A stretch of DNA of 45,366 bases, taken from positions 547,195-592,560 of the forward strand of contig DF820456.1 in assembly GCA_000739515.1 (NCBI GenBank), given 5' to 3'. The notes below the pieces were generated by a model. The model was not told the DNA's origin. It saw only the letters and a program-made list of their open reading frames with translations, and made no database searches. Position 1 is the first letter of the stretch. Each line of letters starts with the position of its first letter. This DNA is from Candidatus Moduliflexus flocculans. Lineage in GTDB: Bacteria; Moduliflexota; Moduliflexia; Moduliflexales; Moduliflexaceae. This document shows positions 26,881-35,745 of the stretch, in pieces. The position numbers and the translations under genes were made by a program.

Positions 26881-27036
26881 GGAGTGAGTTAACGCTAAAC
26901 CTGCCGTGAGGCAGGGACGGAAAGCCACGGGGCTACCGAAGTGGAGATGCGAGATCGGAGATTTGGCAAGCGACCAAATCTCCGATTTCAAATCTTACAT
27001 CCTTAGCTGGCCGGGCTGCCTCACTCTTGAGGAGGG
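26881..27036 (+). ncRNA. Cyclic di-GMP-I (GEMM-I) riboswitch with expression platform
   Basis: The core contains CTAAACC, then the hairpin CCTGCC-GTGA-GGCAGG (26900-26915, GNRA loop), then GGGACGGAAAGCC, the strongly conserved GEMM-I segment, and a second stem GGGGCTA...TAGCTGGCC. P1 is GAGTGAG (26882-26888) with CTCACTC (27020-27026). The ribosome binding site GGAGGG (27031-27036) can alternatively pair through GAGG (27029-27032) with CCTC (27019-27022), which P1 would compete against. Ligand binding should thus free the site and turn translation on. The second stem has an extra 13-bp hairpin (26954-26966 with 26974-26986), making the aptamer unusually long. Confidence 0.85.
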
Positions 27037-27043
27037 TACCGAT

Positions 27044-27718
27044 ATGAAGAAATTTCTCGTGTTTGTAGGCGTCATCATATTGGTGTTTGGCGCGATTAGC
27101 ACGGGCAGTGCATTGTCGTTAGTTGATGGTAATGCAAACCTTGTCTATGATGAGAATACCAATAAATATTGGTATCGAGACCTGTCGGATTTCAGGAACA
27201 TGAATTTTGCGGAGCAGCTTGAGACTATAGATGCGATGAACGGGGCGTATCAAGCACTCTTCAATGATTGGCATGTGGCCAGCGAACAGGAGATGCAGGT
27301 ACTGTGGTCTTATGGGGCAAATGAAATAATGGCCAATTTCCTTCCCTCTTCGACGCAGTTGGCGATTAACCTCCCCTCCAATAATATGTGGCAGGGACGA
27401 TATGGAGAGGTTAAGTGGACATGTCCCGACTTTTTCTGTTGGTTCGTTGATCCTGAGCCTTACCATGAAACGGCTGATATCTATTGGAAGGGCGATACGG
27501 TAAGCACGTTTTTTCGTCCCATTTTAGTTACGGATATGAGTGGCTTCGCCTATGATTCGTGGGTTGACTATGGCTATGGTGTCTGGGTGGTAACAGATGC
27601 GCATCCCCCGGAAGGAAACGGCTCAGAAACGCCTGATGCCGTTCCGGAACCAGCGTCTTTGATATTAGTGGGAATCGGTCTCTTGATGTTGGCCGTCATC
27701 AGGCGCAATCTCTTGTGA
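27044..27718 (+). CDS. Secreted PEP-CTERM sorting-domain protein
   Basis: The 224-residue protein has an N-terminal signal peptide (MKKFLVFVGVIILVFGA..., residues 1-24) and ends with VPEPAS, a hydrophobic helix and an Arg pair (IRRNLL), the tripartite PEP-CTERM signal processed by exosortase. The body has no recognised enzyme motif; it begins with DENTNKYWYRDLSDF like several PEP-CTERM and DUF1566-like proteins. GGAGGG at 27031-27036 sets the start at 27044. Regulation appears triple: sigma-54 promoter, upstream activator sites and a cyclic di-GMP riboswitch. It is probably a matrix or surface protein tied to exopolysaccharide production. Exosortase itself is not in the window. The last 54 bases overlap the convergent prsR-like gene. 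Confidence 0.9.
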   Translation: MKKFLVFVGVIILVFGAISTGSALSLVDGNANLVYDENTNKYWYRDLSDFRNMNFAEQLETIDAMNGAYQALFNDWHVASEQEMQVLWSYGANEIMANFLPSSTQLAINLPSNNMWQGRYGEVKWTCPDFFCWFVDPEPYHETADIYWKGDTVSTFFRPILVTDMSGFAYDSWVDYGYGVWVVTDAHPPEGNGSETPDAVPEPASLILVGIGLLMLAVIRRNLL

Positions 27719-29095
27719 GTGTGCATCTCCGGCCAGCCCATGCTTGTGCAACAGATCATGCAATCCTGAACGGCTGATATCGAGTAATTTAGCGGCCTGG
27801 CTAATATTGTTACCGCTAATCGCCATTGCCCGGGTAATGACCCGGTATTCGGCTTCATCCCGGGCATCTTTCAGCGAGAGTCGGAGCGGTTGCGGCGGTT
27901 CCGCAGCATCCGGCATGTCCAAATCTGCCGGACGGATGATATCTCGTCTGGAAGTGGCAATGGCGCGGTACAAACAGTTTTGCAGTTCACGAATATTGCC
28001 CGGCCAGGCATAGGCGGTCAACGCTGCCGCCGCCGCTGGCGACAGCGCGAGATTGGGTCGCTGGAGTTTCTCCTGTTCCACCCGAAGAAAATGATTCGCT
28101 AACAGCAGAATGTCCTCGCGCCGTTCGCGCAGCGGCGGAATGCGCAGGGTCACGACATTGAGCCGGAACAAAAGATCCTGCCGAAAATGTTTTTCTCGCA
28201 CTGCTTGGTCGAGATCCATATAGGTGGCCGCAATCACGCGGACATCTAAATGGATCGTCTGCGTGCCGCCTACTCGTTCAATCGTGCCTTCCTGAAGAAA
28301 GCGAAGCAATTTCATTTGAAGCAACAGCGGCATATCCCCAATTTCATCCAGGAACACTGTCCCGTTTTGCGCCAATTCCAATTTGCCGATCTTCCGGGCT
28401 GTGGCTCCGGTGAATGCGCCTTTTTCATGGCCGAATAACTCACTTTCCAGCAGGTTGTCTGGGATCGCGCTACAATCTATGATGATAAGGGCTTTGTGTG
28501 AGTGCCGACTTAACGCATGAATGGCGCGAGCGGTCAGTTCCTTGCCCGTTCCGGTTTCTCCCCAAATAAGCACAGGATATTCCGTTTCGCTCGCCAGTCG
28601 GATACGCCTGAACAGATCAGTCATGAGCGAAGAACAGCCCAGCATTCCACAAAAGCTGTAACCGGCTTCGCACTCCTGCTGCAAACGGCGATTCGCAGCT
28701 TCTAATTCATAAATTTTGGCAGCCCGGCGTAGGATAATTTTCAGCAGTTCCAGTTCAATCGGTTTTTCGCAAAAATCTACCGCGCCGAGGGCAATTGCCT
28801 GTTGCGCATTCTCCTGCGCCGCATTTCCAGTGATGACAATAATTTTGGTGTACGGGGCTATTTTGCCAGCGGCTTCCAGCAATCGGAATCCTTCTTCGGT
28901 GGTTTCTGGCGCAGGGGGCAGCCCCAAATCGAGAGTCGCCACCGGAAACGAACCGGAAGCCAGCAATTCTCTGGCCTGTCCCGGGTGGTCGGCAAGCACG
29001 ACGTCATAACTGTCGTTCAATCCCCACTTCATCTGCTTGGCCAGCGCATTATCATCTTCGATAATTAAGAGCCTGGTTTTCATAGTGTTTGACAT
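27665..29095 (-). CDS. prsR: PrsR-type sigma-54-dependent response regulator (PEP-CTERM system)
   Basis: The 476-residue regulator has an N-terminal receiver domain (LLIIEDD, phospho-acceptor Asp in ATLDLGLPP, Lys in CEKPIEL), a central AAA+ sigma-54 activation domain (Walker [15 protein letters not shown] loop, Walker B VFLDEIGD), and a C-terminal Fis-type helix-turn-helix ([21 protein letters not shown]). The receiver phrases match the PEP-CTERM-box response regulator group, which activates PEP-CTERM genes with the kinase PrsK, absent here. AGGG five bases before the ATG at 29095 supports that start. The hydrophilic C-terminal tail is antisense to the PEP-CTERM gene's end. It likely acts on the sites at 26377-26648. 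Confidence 0.9.
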   Translation of the reverse strand: MSNTMKTRLLIIEDDNALAKQMKWGLNDSYDVVLADHPGQARELLASGSFPVATLDLGLPPAPETTEEGFRLLEAAGKIAPYTKIIVITGNAAQENAQQAIALGAVDFCEKPIELELLKIILRRAAKIYELEAANRRLQQECEAGYSFCGMLGCSSLMTDLFRRIRLASETEYPVLIWGETGTGKELTARAIHALSRHSHKALIIIDCSAIPDNLLESELFGHEKGAFTGATARKIGKLELAQNGTVFLDEIGDMPLLLQMKLLRFLQEGTIERVGGTQTIHLDVRVIAATYMDLDQAVREKHFRQDLLFRLNVVTLRIPPLRERREDILLLANHFLRVEQEKLQRPNLALSPAAAAALTAYAWPGNIRELQNCLYRAIATSRRDIIRPADLDMPDAAEPPQPLRLSLKDARDEAEYRVITRAMAISGNNISQAAKLLDISRSGLHDLLHKHGLAGDAHSQEIAPDDGQHQETDSH

Positions 29096-29197
29096 CATAT
29101 CCCTGCTCTCGATGCAGTACCGAATAATACTCATTATGAGTCGCCAGCAGAGTGGTATCCCTCCCGCCCCATGACTGTGAAATTCTCGTGGAAATGT

Positions 29198-29277
29198 GTC
29201 ATTGCGCGGAGCGTCCGCGATAACGCAATCTCGCCAAATCCAGGGATGGCTTCCTCGTTGTCACGCCTCGCAACGAC
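29198..29277. repeat. Degenerate GTCATTGCG-type dispersed repeat
   Basis: GTCATTGCGCGGAGCG...GCGATAACGCAATCTC on the left and GCCTCGCAACGAC on the right form the decayed pattern of a palindromic repeat common in many bacterial genomes. It fills the gap between the regulator's leader and the next gene's stop. An 87-codon frame across it is not a credible gene. Confidence 0.6.
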
Positions 29278-29344
29278 AGAACTTCCCTCTCCTGCCCGCC
29301 TTACCTGCTGACGCTGGTTTTGCGAGAGAAAATAACATCCAGGT

Positions 29345-32095
29345 TTATAGTTCACTAACGCGGACAAATTGATTCTCGGAAGATAAGGACATAACATGCT
29401 CGTTACGCCAGCGGGTGTGAGCCTCCGTTAATACATAATGGCGCGTCTTCCAAATCGCCTCAGGGGTCTCTTTGGTGATGCCTTGTTCCTGGCTGAAAAG
29501 TAAATACGGAGTCTGACCGGGATGTTGCACACAATCAATCAGATGCCTGATCGCCATCGCGCCAACGCCGATTGGTTTTCCAACGTCATCACAGAAGGTT
29601 GAATGGCTGACCGTGACCATATCCTGAATAATCACAGTTGTGACCATTGCTGCTCGGACACTAGCTTGCCCATCCCGAATACTGAATATGGCCTCTTGCT
29701 GATGTTCCCATTGCACCGACCATCCATCAGAGCATTCTGAAAGGCTGCAATGGGCATGATCCAGATCGCTTGAGGCAATGGCGTCCCTCAGCAGTTTTCC
29801 CAGAACCGTTCGCCCCTGGACGCCATGCAGACACTGGAGCATCTCTTCGGACACATCGGTGCCAATCACTCGTTTTGGAGTCCAGCGCAGCGTATGGCGC
29901 TGCGCTAATTGATGGATAATATATGCCAAACACGCCCTGATCGCTCCGAACGCCGACGTATCATTAATGCCATAGATCACGTCGAACGTCCCCTGACTCT
30001 GTTCATTCAAAAAACTCTTCATCAAAATCGAGGCTTCTTTCGCAGTCCAATCGCCATGCGCTTTTCCCACACAGCGACTGCTGGTCGGCAGATTCCAGAG
30101 AAACCCCTGGGCGCGGATATTGGCAACCGAAAGATGTTCCGGGCCAAGAATAGCATATACAGAACTATTTTCAGGCACATAAGACGCAGCGACTTTGCCT
30201 TCTTCATAGTGTTGGGTTAAGGTCTGAAAGGGAACTTGTTCTCGGCTGGCCAGCCCTCCTCGGCAGAATGGGATGATCAGAACATGATGCTGCATTCCTA
30301 AATGCAGAATTTTATGAAACGTTAAATTGTTAGTCGGCTGCCAGAACAAAATATCAATGGCATGGCTTGTGATCAGTTTCTCAACAATCCGAATACTCAA
30401 CCTGGCATTATTCTCTCCGCTGTATATTACCAGCCGCAAGTGCTGCCGCTCAGCTTCTTGCTGCATCTGGTATTCCTGAATCTGATCAACTGGTCCCTTG
30501 TTCACGAAGACGGCGGCACAGCGCTTTTTCCGCAACTCCTGCATCGTCGCGATTCCAGGAATGACGGCGGCAAGCGCCCCTGTATCGCCAGCGCGATATA
30601 TTTCGCTTTCGATTCCCTGATGTTGTTCAAAAAACTGTGTCATGCTGGTTAATTGCTCTAACGCGATGCTAATCCGTTTTGCCATTGAGGCAAGTTGTTT
30701 TGCCAGGAGCGTAGAATGCTGAGCGCGTGAAAGAATCTGCTCGACAGAGGTGGTCATTTGCTGTGTTGACACGCTATATTCATAGGTTCCGGAGGCGATT
30801 TGATCGGTATTTTGCTGAACCGCTCCCATAGATTTCGCGATGCGTTGAACCCCTTCATTGACAGTCGCGGTACTGTTCGTAATGGCCTGAACTCGTTCAG
30901 TAATCAATTGCACAAAGGTATCTGTGCGCGTGGAAAGTTCTTTAATCTCCTCGGCCACCACAGCAAATCCTCGTCCGTGATCGCCGGCTTGCGCGGCGAT
31001 AATTCGCGCATTCAACGCTAACAACGACGATTTGTCCATGAGTTCGTTAATATCGCCGATGTTTTTATAACTCTCCTGAACAGCCGCAATCATATCTTCA
31101 GCTTCAGCCAGCAAGCTATCGGTTAACGAGTGAATTTCCAGAGCGACTTTGGCGGTTTCATCGGTTTGATTTGCCATCGTGACCGTATTTTCAGAGATTT
31201 GGGCGACTGTTTTCCGAAGATCGCGCAAGGCGGTCATCTGTTGCGCCGCATCATCGGAAAGCTCGTCAGCAATGGAAAAGAGCAGGTTCATGCTCTCCTG
31301 AATCGTGTGCGATACGGATGCGCTTCCCGCATAAATTTCCTGGAGCGTGACCGCAGCGCTCTTGATCCACAGCAGATCATCGCTTGCGCTCGCGGCCTCA
31401 TCAGCTATCTCCTCTGGAATATCTCCGCGGGCGATATTCTGTAACGCCGCTGCCAGTTTGAGGTTCTCAGATTGCTGGCGTTGACGTTGCTGAATAACAC
31501 GATCTTGCCATGCTTGCAATGAGACGCGGAGCGTTTTAGCAATCGAGGGAATGTCTTCAGGGATGTTGCCCGCCGCAATGCGCTGGTCAGAATCGCGCTC
31601 AAGAGTTTCTACAAGCGCGCGTAAATGGGTTTCAAGGTGTTGCAGCCGCTGACTCTGGTTCTGCGCTGAGCGGCGCGATTCATCAAGTTGATCTTCCTGG
31701 AGCGTCATCTGGCTGATAAATTCAGAGCGCTCATTATTCAGGCGGGAAACCATATCTTCAAGCTCAGTGATGCGCTTGTCTTTTTCGCGAAGTGTCGAGA
31801 GTAGGTCTTGAATCTGGAATTGAACTGCTGAAAGCGGAGGAACGAGGGCTTGCAATCCGTGACGCCGAACATCGTTTTCAAGAAGAGAATTTGAGGCATG
31901 TTTACTGCCGAACTGCCTGCTGTCCTTGAGGATCGCATTGACCAGTTCTACCAATCGCGAACGCTCAATAGAGCGTCCCGGAAAAAATATTCCACCGATA
32001 AGATCTGACATTGCTTCAACAAGAGGTGTTTTCATCTGTGACTCTGTTAACGTGACTATCAGGCCAATTATGGGTAAATGAATGAGGTCTTCCAT
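29345..32095 (-). CDS. Soluble chemoreceptor fused to a C-terminal periplasmic-binding-protein-type sensor
   Basis: The 916-residue protein has no convincing membrane helix. Residues 80-160 are coiled coil, two HAMP-like elements follow (AAGNIPEDI, ARGDIPEEI), and 245-500 is an MCP signalling domain with tip SSLLALNARIIAAQAGDHGRGFAVVAEE-like residues (about 356-384). Residues 525-870 resemble a type 1 periplasmic binding protein or LacI sugar-binding core: AVFVNKGP, IDILFWQPTNN, GDW (681-683) and GINDTSAFGAI (709-719). Signalling therefore precedes sensing, and both are cytoplasmic. GGAG seven bases before the ATG supports the start. It probably reports a cytoplasmic ligand to the chemotaxis array or to another CheA-type kinase. 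Confidence 0.88.
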   Translation of the reverse strand: MEDLIHLPIIGLIVTLTESQMKTPLVEAMSDLIGGIFFPGRSIERSRLVELVNAILKDSRQFGSKHASNSLLENDVRRHGLQALVPPLSAVQFQIQDLLSTLREKDKRITELEDMVSRLNNERSEFISQMTLQEDQLDESRRSAQNQSQRLQHLETHLRALVETLERDSDQRIAAGNIPEDIPSIAKTLRVSLQAWQDRVIQQRQRQQSENLKLAAALQNIARGDIPEEIADEAASASDDLLWIKSAAVTLQEIYAGSASVSHTIQESMNLLFSIADELSDDAAQQMTALRDLRKTVAQISENTVTMANQTDETAKVALEIHSLTDSLLAEAEDMIAAVQESYKNIGDINELMDKSSLLALNARIIAAQAGDHGRGFAVVAEEIKELSTRTDTFVQLITERVQAITNSTATVNEGVQRIAKSMGAVQQNTDQIASGTYEYSVSTQQMTTSVEQILSRAQHSTLLAKQLASMAKRISIALEQLTSMTQFFEQHQGIESEIYRAGDTGALAAVIPGIATMQELRKKRCAAVFVNKGPVDQIQEYQMQQEAERQHLRLVIYSGENNARLSIRIVEKLITSHAIDILFWQPTNNLTFHKILHLGMQHHVLIIPFCRGGLASREQVPFQTLTQHYEEGKVAASYVPENSSVYAILGPEHLSVANIRAQGFLWNLPTSSRCVGKAHGDWTAKEASILMKSFLNEQSQGTFDVIYGINDTSAFGAIRACLAYIIHQLAQRHTLRWTPKRVIGTDVSEEMLQCLHGVQGRTVLGKLLRDAIASSDLDHAHCSLSECSDGWSVQWEHQQEAIFSIRDGQASVRAAMVTTVIIQDMVTVSHSTFCDDVGKPIGVGAMAIRHLIDCVQHPGQTPYLLFSQEQGITKETPEAIWKTRHYVLTEAHTRWRNEHVMSLSSENQFVRVSEL

Positions 32096-32211
32096 GACGA
32101 TGCTCCGTCAGAGCAGGGTTTCCAGTTCGACATTTCATCACAGCGGAACGTGTAACAAGAACTGAACAACCTTCCTTCGACGAAGCATCGCCGCAGCGAT
32201 CTGAGATCGCC

Positions 32212-34850
32212 TTATAACGCCCTCATGATATACCGGCTGATCGAACGCTTTATCCCGGAATATGTTGGCAAATATTTGTTCAAGGTTTCCATATCATCAA
32301 TCCACGTCGTAATGCCGCTCAGGAAAAACATGTCTAACAGCACTTGCAAGCTCGCGCGATTGGCAACGACTAATCCGACTTCGCCATCCATAATCAAACT
32401 GCGATAGTTGTGATTCTGCGAACCAATCGTCAAATAGGCCATTGCCTGCTGTTTTTGGGCATCGGTCAAGCTGCTGACAAAGTGTTGCGCCAAATCGTTC
32501 GCGGCCTCGCGCAAATTCTCCGGCACATCTTTGACATCAGTATAGTGTCCTTTGTTGATTAAAAATTTTTCCCGATATTGCAAATAGGTTCGGAACAATT
32601 CTTCCCATCCAGGTTGATTCATCAATATCTTGGCGTCATCCGACAGGAAAAAATTGATCTTCATGTGGAGTTTCGGTTTGCGTTTTTCCGCGTCTTTCGC
32701 ATAGTATTCCGGCTTATAGTCAGAGTGTTCGACCTCTTTCGCCAGGTTGTCGAGCATCGCATAGACTTCGTCAGGAAATGGAAAGACCTCTTTCAAAAAC
32801 GGATTCGCCTGAAGTGTTTGCGTAAATTCGCTATAGACTTTCGGGTCGCCAAGATTCGCGTTGCGGTTATAAAGGCCGACCCGAATCCTGCCGCCGACAG
32901 CCGCGAATTCTGCCTGAAGTTCGCGCAGCATGACGATCAGCCGCGCTAATAATTCCTGTGTTCTGGATTGGAGCTGATCTGCGCCGGTAAAAGTCGAATT
33001 TTCCGGCGACGGCGCGATAATCAATGTCTGACAGCCCCGCAAGGCCGCGCCGACGAGGAAACTGCTGAACAGCGGCGCGTTCCAGAAACCGTCCGGCACA
33101 ATGATGGTCGAGCCTGACGGGATCAGCGTGTAGAGCGTCGCTTTAACCGCGTTCAACTGCTTGCGGGCGTAGCCTGTGCGATTGTGCGCGTCTAACAGCG
33201 TGGCGTTCCAGCCCTGTTGGCGCAAAGCGTCGAGCTTCTGCTCATAATCAGCAGGTTTAGTCTGTTCCCTCAGGACTTCAGGAATTTGCTCCGGGCGGAA
33301 ACCCTGTTGTTCTAACACGTGTCGCGCCTCATTTTTCAACGAAAGCAATTCCGGCCCTTGCACTAACATCGCGCGATCATCCCAGGTCGGGCCGACATAC
33401 TGCTCCCCGATCCCCATGCCGCTGTATAACGCCGCACCTTTGCCCGGATCGCTTTCAGTCACGTCATAGAAGGAAATCTTGCGATGGTCCCGCATTAAAT
33501 CATCCGGCACAAACGGAATCCCGGCGAACACCCCACTGCTGCGGAATGAGGAATCGGCGCGATTCGTCACATTGACATGCACTTTGACGATCTGCCTGAT
33601 CCAGTTCTTGCCATGCGTTTTGGCGTCTTCCTGCAAGCGTTTCGAGGCCGCGACCGCCTGCCTCAATTGCTGCTGCATATTATCGAATTCCTGCACCCAG
33701 TCCTGATACTCTCTCGGCAGACGCAAATGGGATTCAAGTGGGTTTTGCAGAAAATCGAGCCAGAAATAGCCATCCGTCAATTCATAAAAATATTGATCGA
33801 TAATAATCAGATAGGTCGGGATTTTGCCGGTGGTGTCGTAATTTTTCACCGCGTCCAGCAACGCCTGAAAATAGATGCGCACGGTCTGGCGATACGAGAC
33901 GCTGTCCGGTTTATTCGCGGCATTGACGCCCCGATAGTCATGAATCCAGAGGACATGATAATCTTTCGCAATTCGAATCATCTTGGCAGCTTCCGCCTGA
34001 AATTGCTCATTGATGACGTAATAGATTTTGTTGGCACTTTGAAACGGCTTTTCCGCCACGAATTCAATCAGCCGATTCATTTCATCACGGGTATCATACT
34101 GGTCGGGATGAAGGCCGTATTGCAGCGGCAGCCAGGCAAGTTCTTCGCCTCCCCACGCCTTTTTCGCCAGGGCGCGGTTGTTGTCTATGATGCGAACAAG
34201 TTCCTTAAAAACCGCGCTGACTGACTCTTGCTGAGCGGGCGAAAACTGCTGCGTTCCGAGCCAGGCTTGCAACTGTTTGAGCGCAATTTCGCCATAGCCG
34301 AGAACGGAATCATGCTTTTTCATGCGCCCTAATAAACGATCATACGGCATGATCACGTCCTGAAACAATCGTTCCCGCACCTGAGCCGCCACCAATTGGC
34401 CGTTCTCCGCATCTCCAACCGCGAGCGCGCATGCTTGATCTAACATCTTGTGATACATCAGAATTTCCGCGTTGACCGTATGACCATTCGGATATGCCGC
34501 ATCGGTGAGATTGATGTGTTCTTTGAGCTTTCGGGCGGCGTTCATCGTGCTTTTATCCCCTTTTTCAAGCTCTTTCTGATCAATGTACGGCGTGGTATAG
34601 CGGTTGATCCATTCTGCGGCATGGGCGAGAGCGGTCAGCGTCTGCTGAAGTTCCGGCGACAACGACGTTGCCGCTGATTTCCGCATCGAGGATGACGCGC
34701 TCGGCAGGACAGCTTTGGCCTGTTTCGGGCGGGCTTTGCCGCGATACGGCTCGCCGAAGTAGAAGCGAAAACCGGCGTTAAACGTCTGCTCGCGATTCGG
34801 CAGCCAATCTACGCGCAGTTCGCTGCCGCGCCCAAACAGCCCGCCGCAAC
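32212..34850 (-). CDS. Phospholipase D-like protein, main part (reading frame after a frameshift)
   Basis: The frame continues the secreted protein starting at 35230 if one base near 34846-34848 is removed; the join then reads LSLPFGGLFGRGSELRVDW. After a beta-rich N-terminal domain it holds a long helical region and two PLD-like half-domains. The first has DHRKISFYD (HxKxxxxD). The second has HMKINFFLSDD and GSQNHNYRS, matching the GSxN part but with an altered HKD spacing. Function is likely phosphodiester cleavage or transfer in the periplasm or at the surface. If the frameshift is real, a shorter cytoplasmic product could start at 34686. Confidence 0.75.
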
Positions 34851-35230
34851 GGAAGCGACAGCGACAGAATGAACGCGGTATTTTCGCGATTGATGGAATA
34901 ATCCGCGCCCGCCTGGATGAATATCGGCTTGATCGTGCCATACAGACGCCCGCCGCCGTCAACATCTTCTTCTTCAATCTGTTCGATATACCCTTCCGCG
35001 CCAAGCCCGACGCCGAACAGCGGACTGGCAAGAAAATGCGTCCAACCGAGCGTCAACTGCCCGCCGAAGCGGGTGTCTTCGGCTTCCTGATTGATCACCA
35101 GCATCGGACTCCAGGAAAACTCATTACGCGACGGCAGCCCCATCGAATAAATTGCCTCCTCTTCCGCCACCGCAAAACCACTTCCCTGAGACATCAGCAT
35201 AACAATAAGCAAAACCATCCATCTTTTCAT
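34778..35230 (-). CDS. N-terminal part of the PLD-like protein: signal peptide and beta-barrel-like domain
   Basis: The frame starts at 35230, with AAGGAG before it, and encodes the signal peptide MKRWMVLLIVMLMSQGSGFA. A series of amphipathic strands follows (GGQLTLGWTHFLASPLFGVG, IKPIFIQAGADYSI, TAFILSLSLP) resembling an outer membrane barrel protein. Correct sequence ends near 34850; beyond it the frame reads Arg-rich residues typical of a wrong frame and stops at 34778. The longer in-frame start at 35284 lacks support. Confidence 0.75.
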   Translation of the reverse strand: MKRWMVLLIVMLMSQGSGFAVAEEEAIYSMGLPSRNEFSWSPMLVINQEAEDTRFGGQLTLGWTHFLASPLFGVGLGAEGYIEQIEEEDVDGGGRLYGTIKPIFIQAGADYSINRENTAFILSLSLPLRRAVWARQRTARRLAAESRADV

Positions 35231-35373
35231 AGTCATCTCCTTTGTAATAATGTCGGGCGAACCTGGCATTTCAACCGACATCAACGCTGTTTACATTTAG
35301 AGTTTGACATCGCTGATATTTCCGACTGACAGCCAATCATCCATCACAATCACCTGTTAAAAAAATAATACCC

Positions 35374-35443
35374 GCAGTGTTCCCTTCGACAGACTCAGGG
35401 AACGCTGCTGTCCACTCCTTGAGCGTGTCGAAGGGAACACTGC
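35374..35443. repeat. TTCGACA/TGTCGAA palindrome
   Basis: Perfect 18-base outer arms GCAGTGTTCCCTTCGACA and its complement enclose a loop with a second CTCAGGG/CCTTGAG pairing. The CTGAGC..GTCGAA words are typical of a dispersed repeat seen in many bacteria. It lies in the leader of the PLD-like gene. Confidence 0.75.
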
Positions 35444-35745
35444 CACACCTGATTGAGGATGGCTATATGAATTATTTAGCTGGGTTTCGCCGTAGGCGAT
35501 ACGCTTCTACAAGCGCTACGATGTTGTTCTCTTGTTTTTTTGGCCGGTCAAGAGTTTTGTCAAGAGGAATATATGAGAAGATTTTGAGGATGCGTAAATA
35601 AGAAGGAGAAAGAAGTCAACGCGCTCAGGGAGCGGCATTCCCTGAGCGCGTCGAATGGAACTGATACTCCAAGTTGTCAGACACCTTTGAAGGTGTCTGA
35701 CAACTATTTCCTCGCCATCACGTTCTGTGTCATTACTTCTGGCAT
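35444..35745. repeat. Repeat-filled spacer with two more palindromes
   Basis: CGCGCTCAGGGA...TCCCTGAGCGCG (35620-35650) and AGTTGTCAGACACCTT...AAGGTGTCTGACAACT (35672-35705) are two perfect hairpins. The second is just beyond the phosphotriesterase-family stop and may serve as its terminator, although no strong T-run follows. No gene is supported between 35231 and 35745. Confidence 0.65.

Noticed and set aside
29134..29397. 87-codon minus-strand frame
   Set aside because: It crosses a degenerate dispersed repeat and the end of the receptor gene and has no ribosome binding site or recognisable sequence.
35374..35705. CRISPR-like repeats
   Set aside because: The palindromes are of different families with irregular spacing and no uniform spacers.
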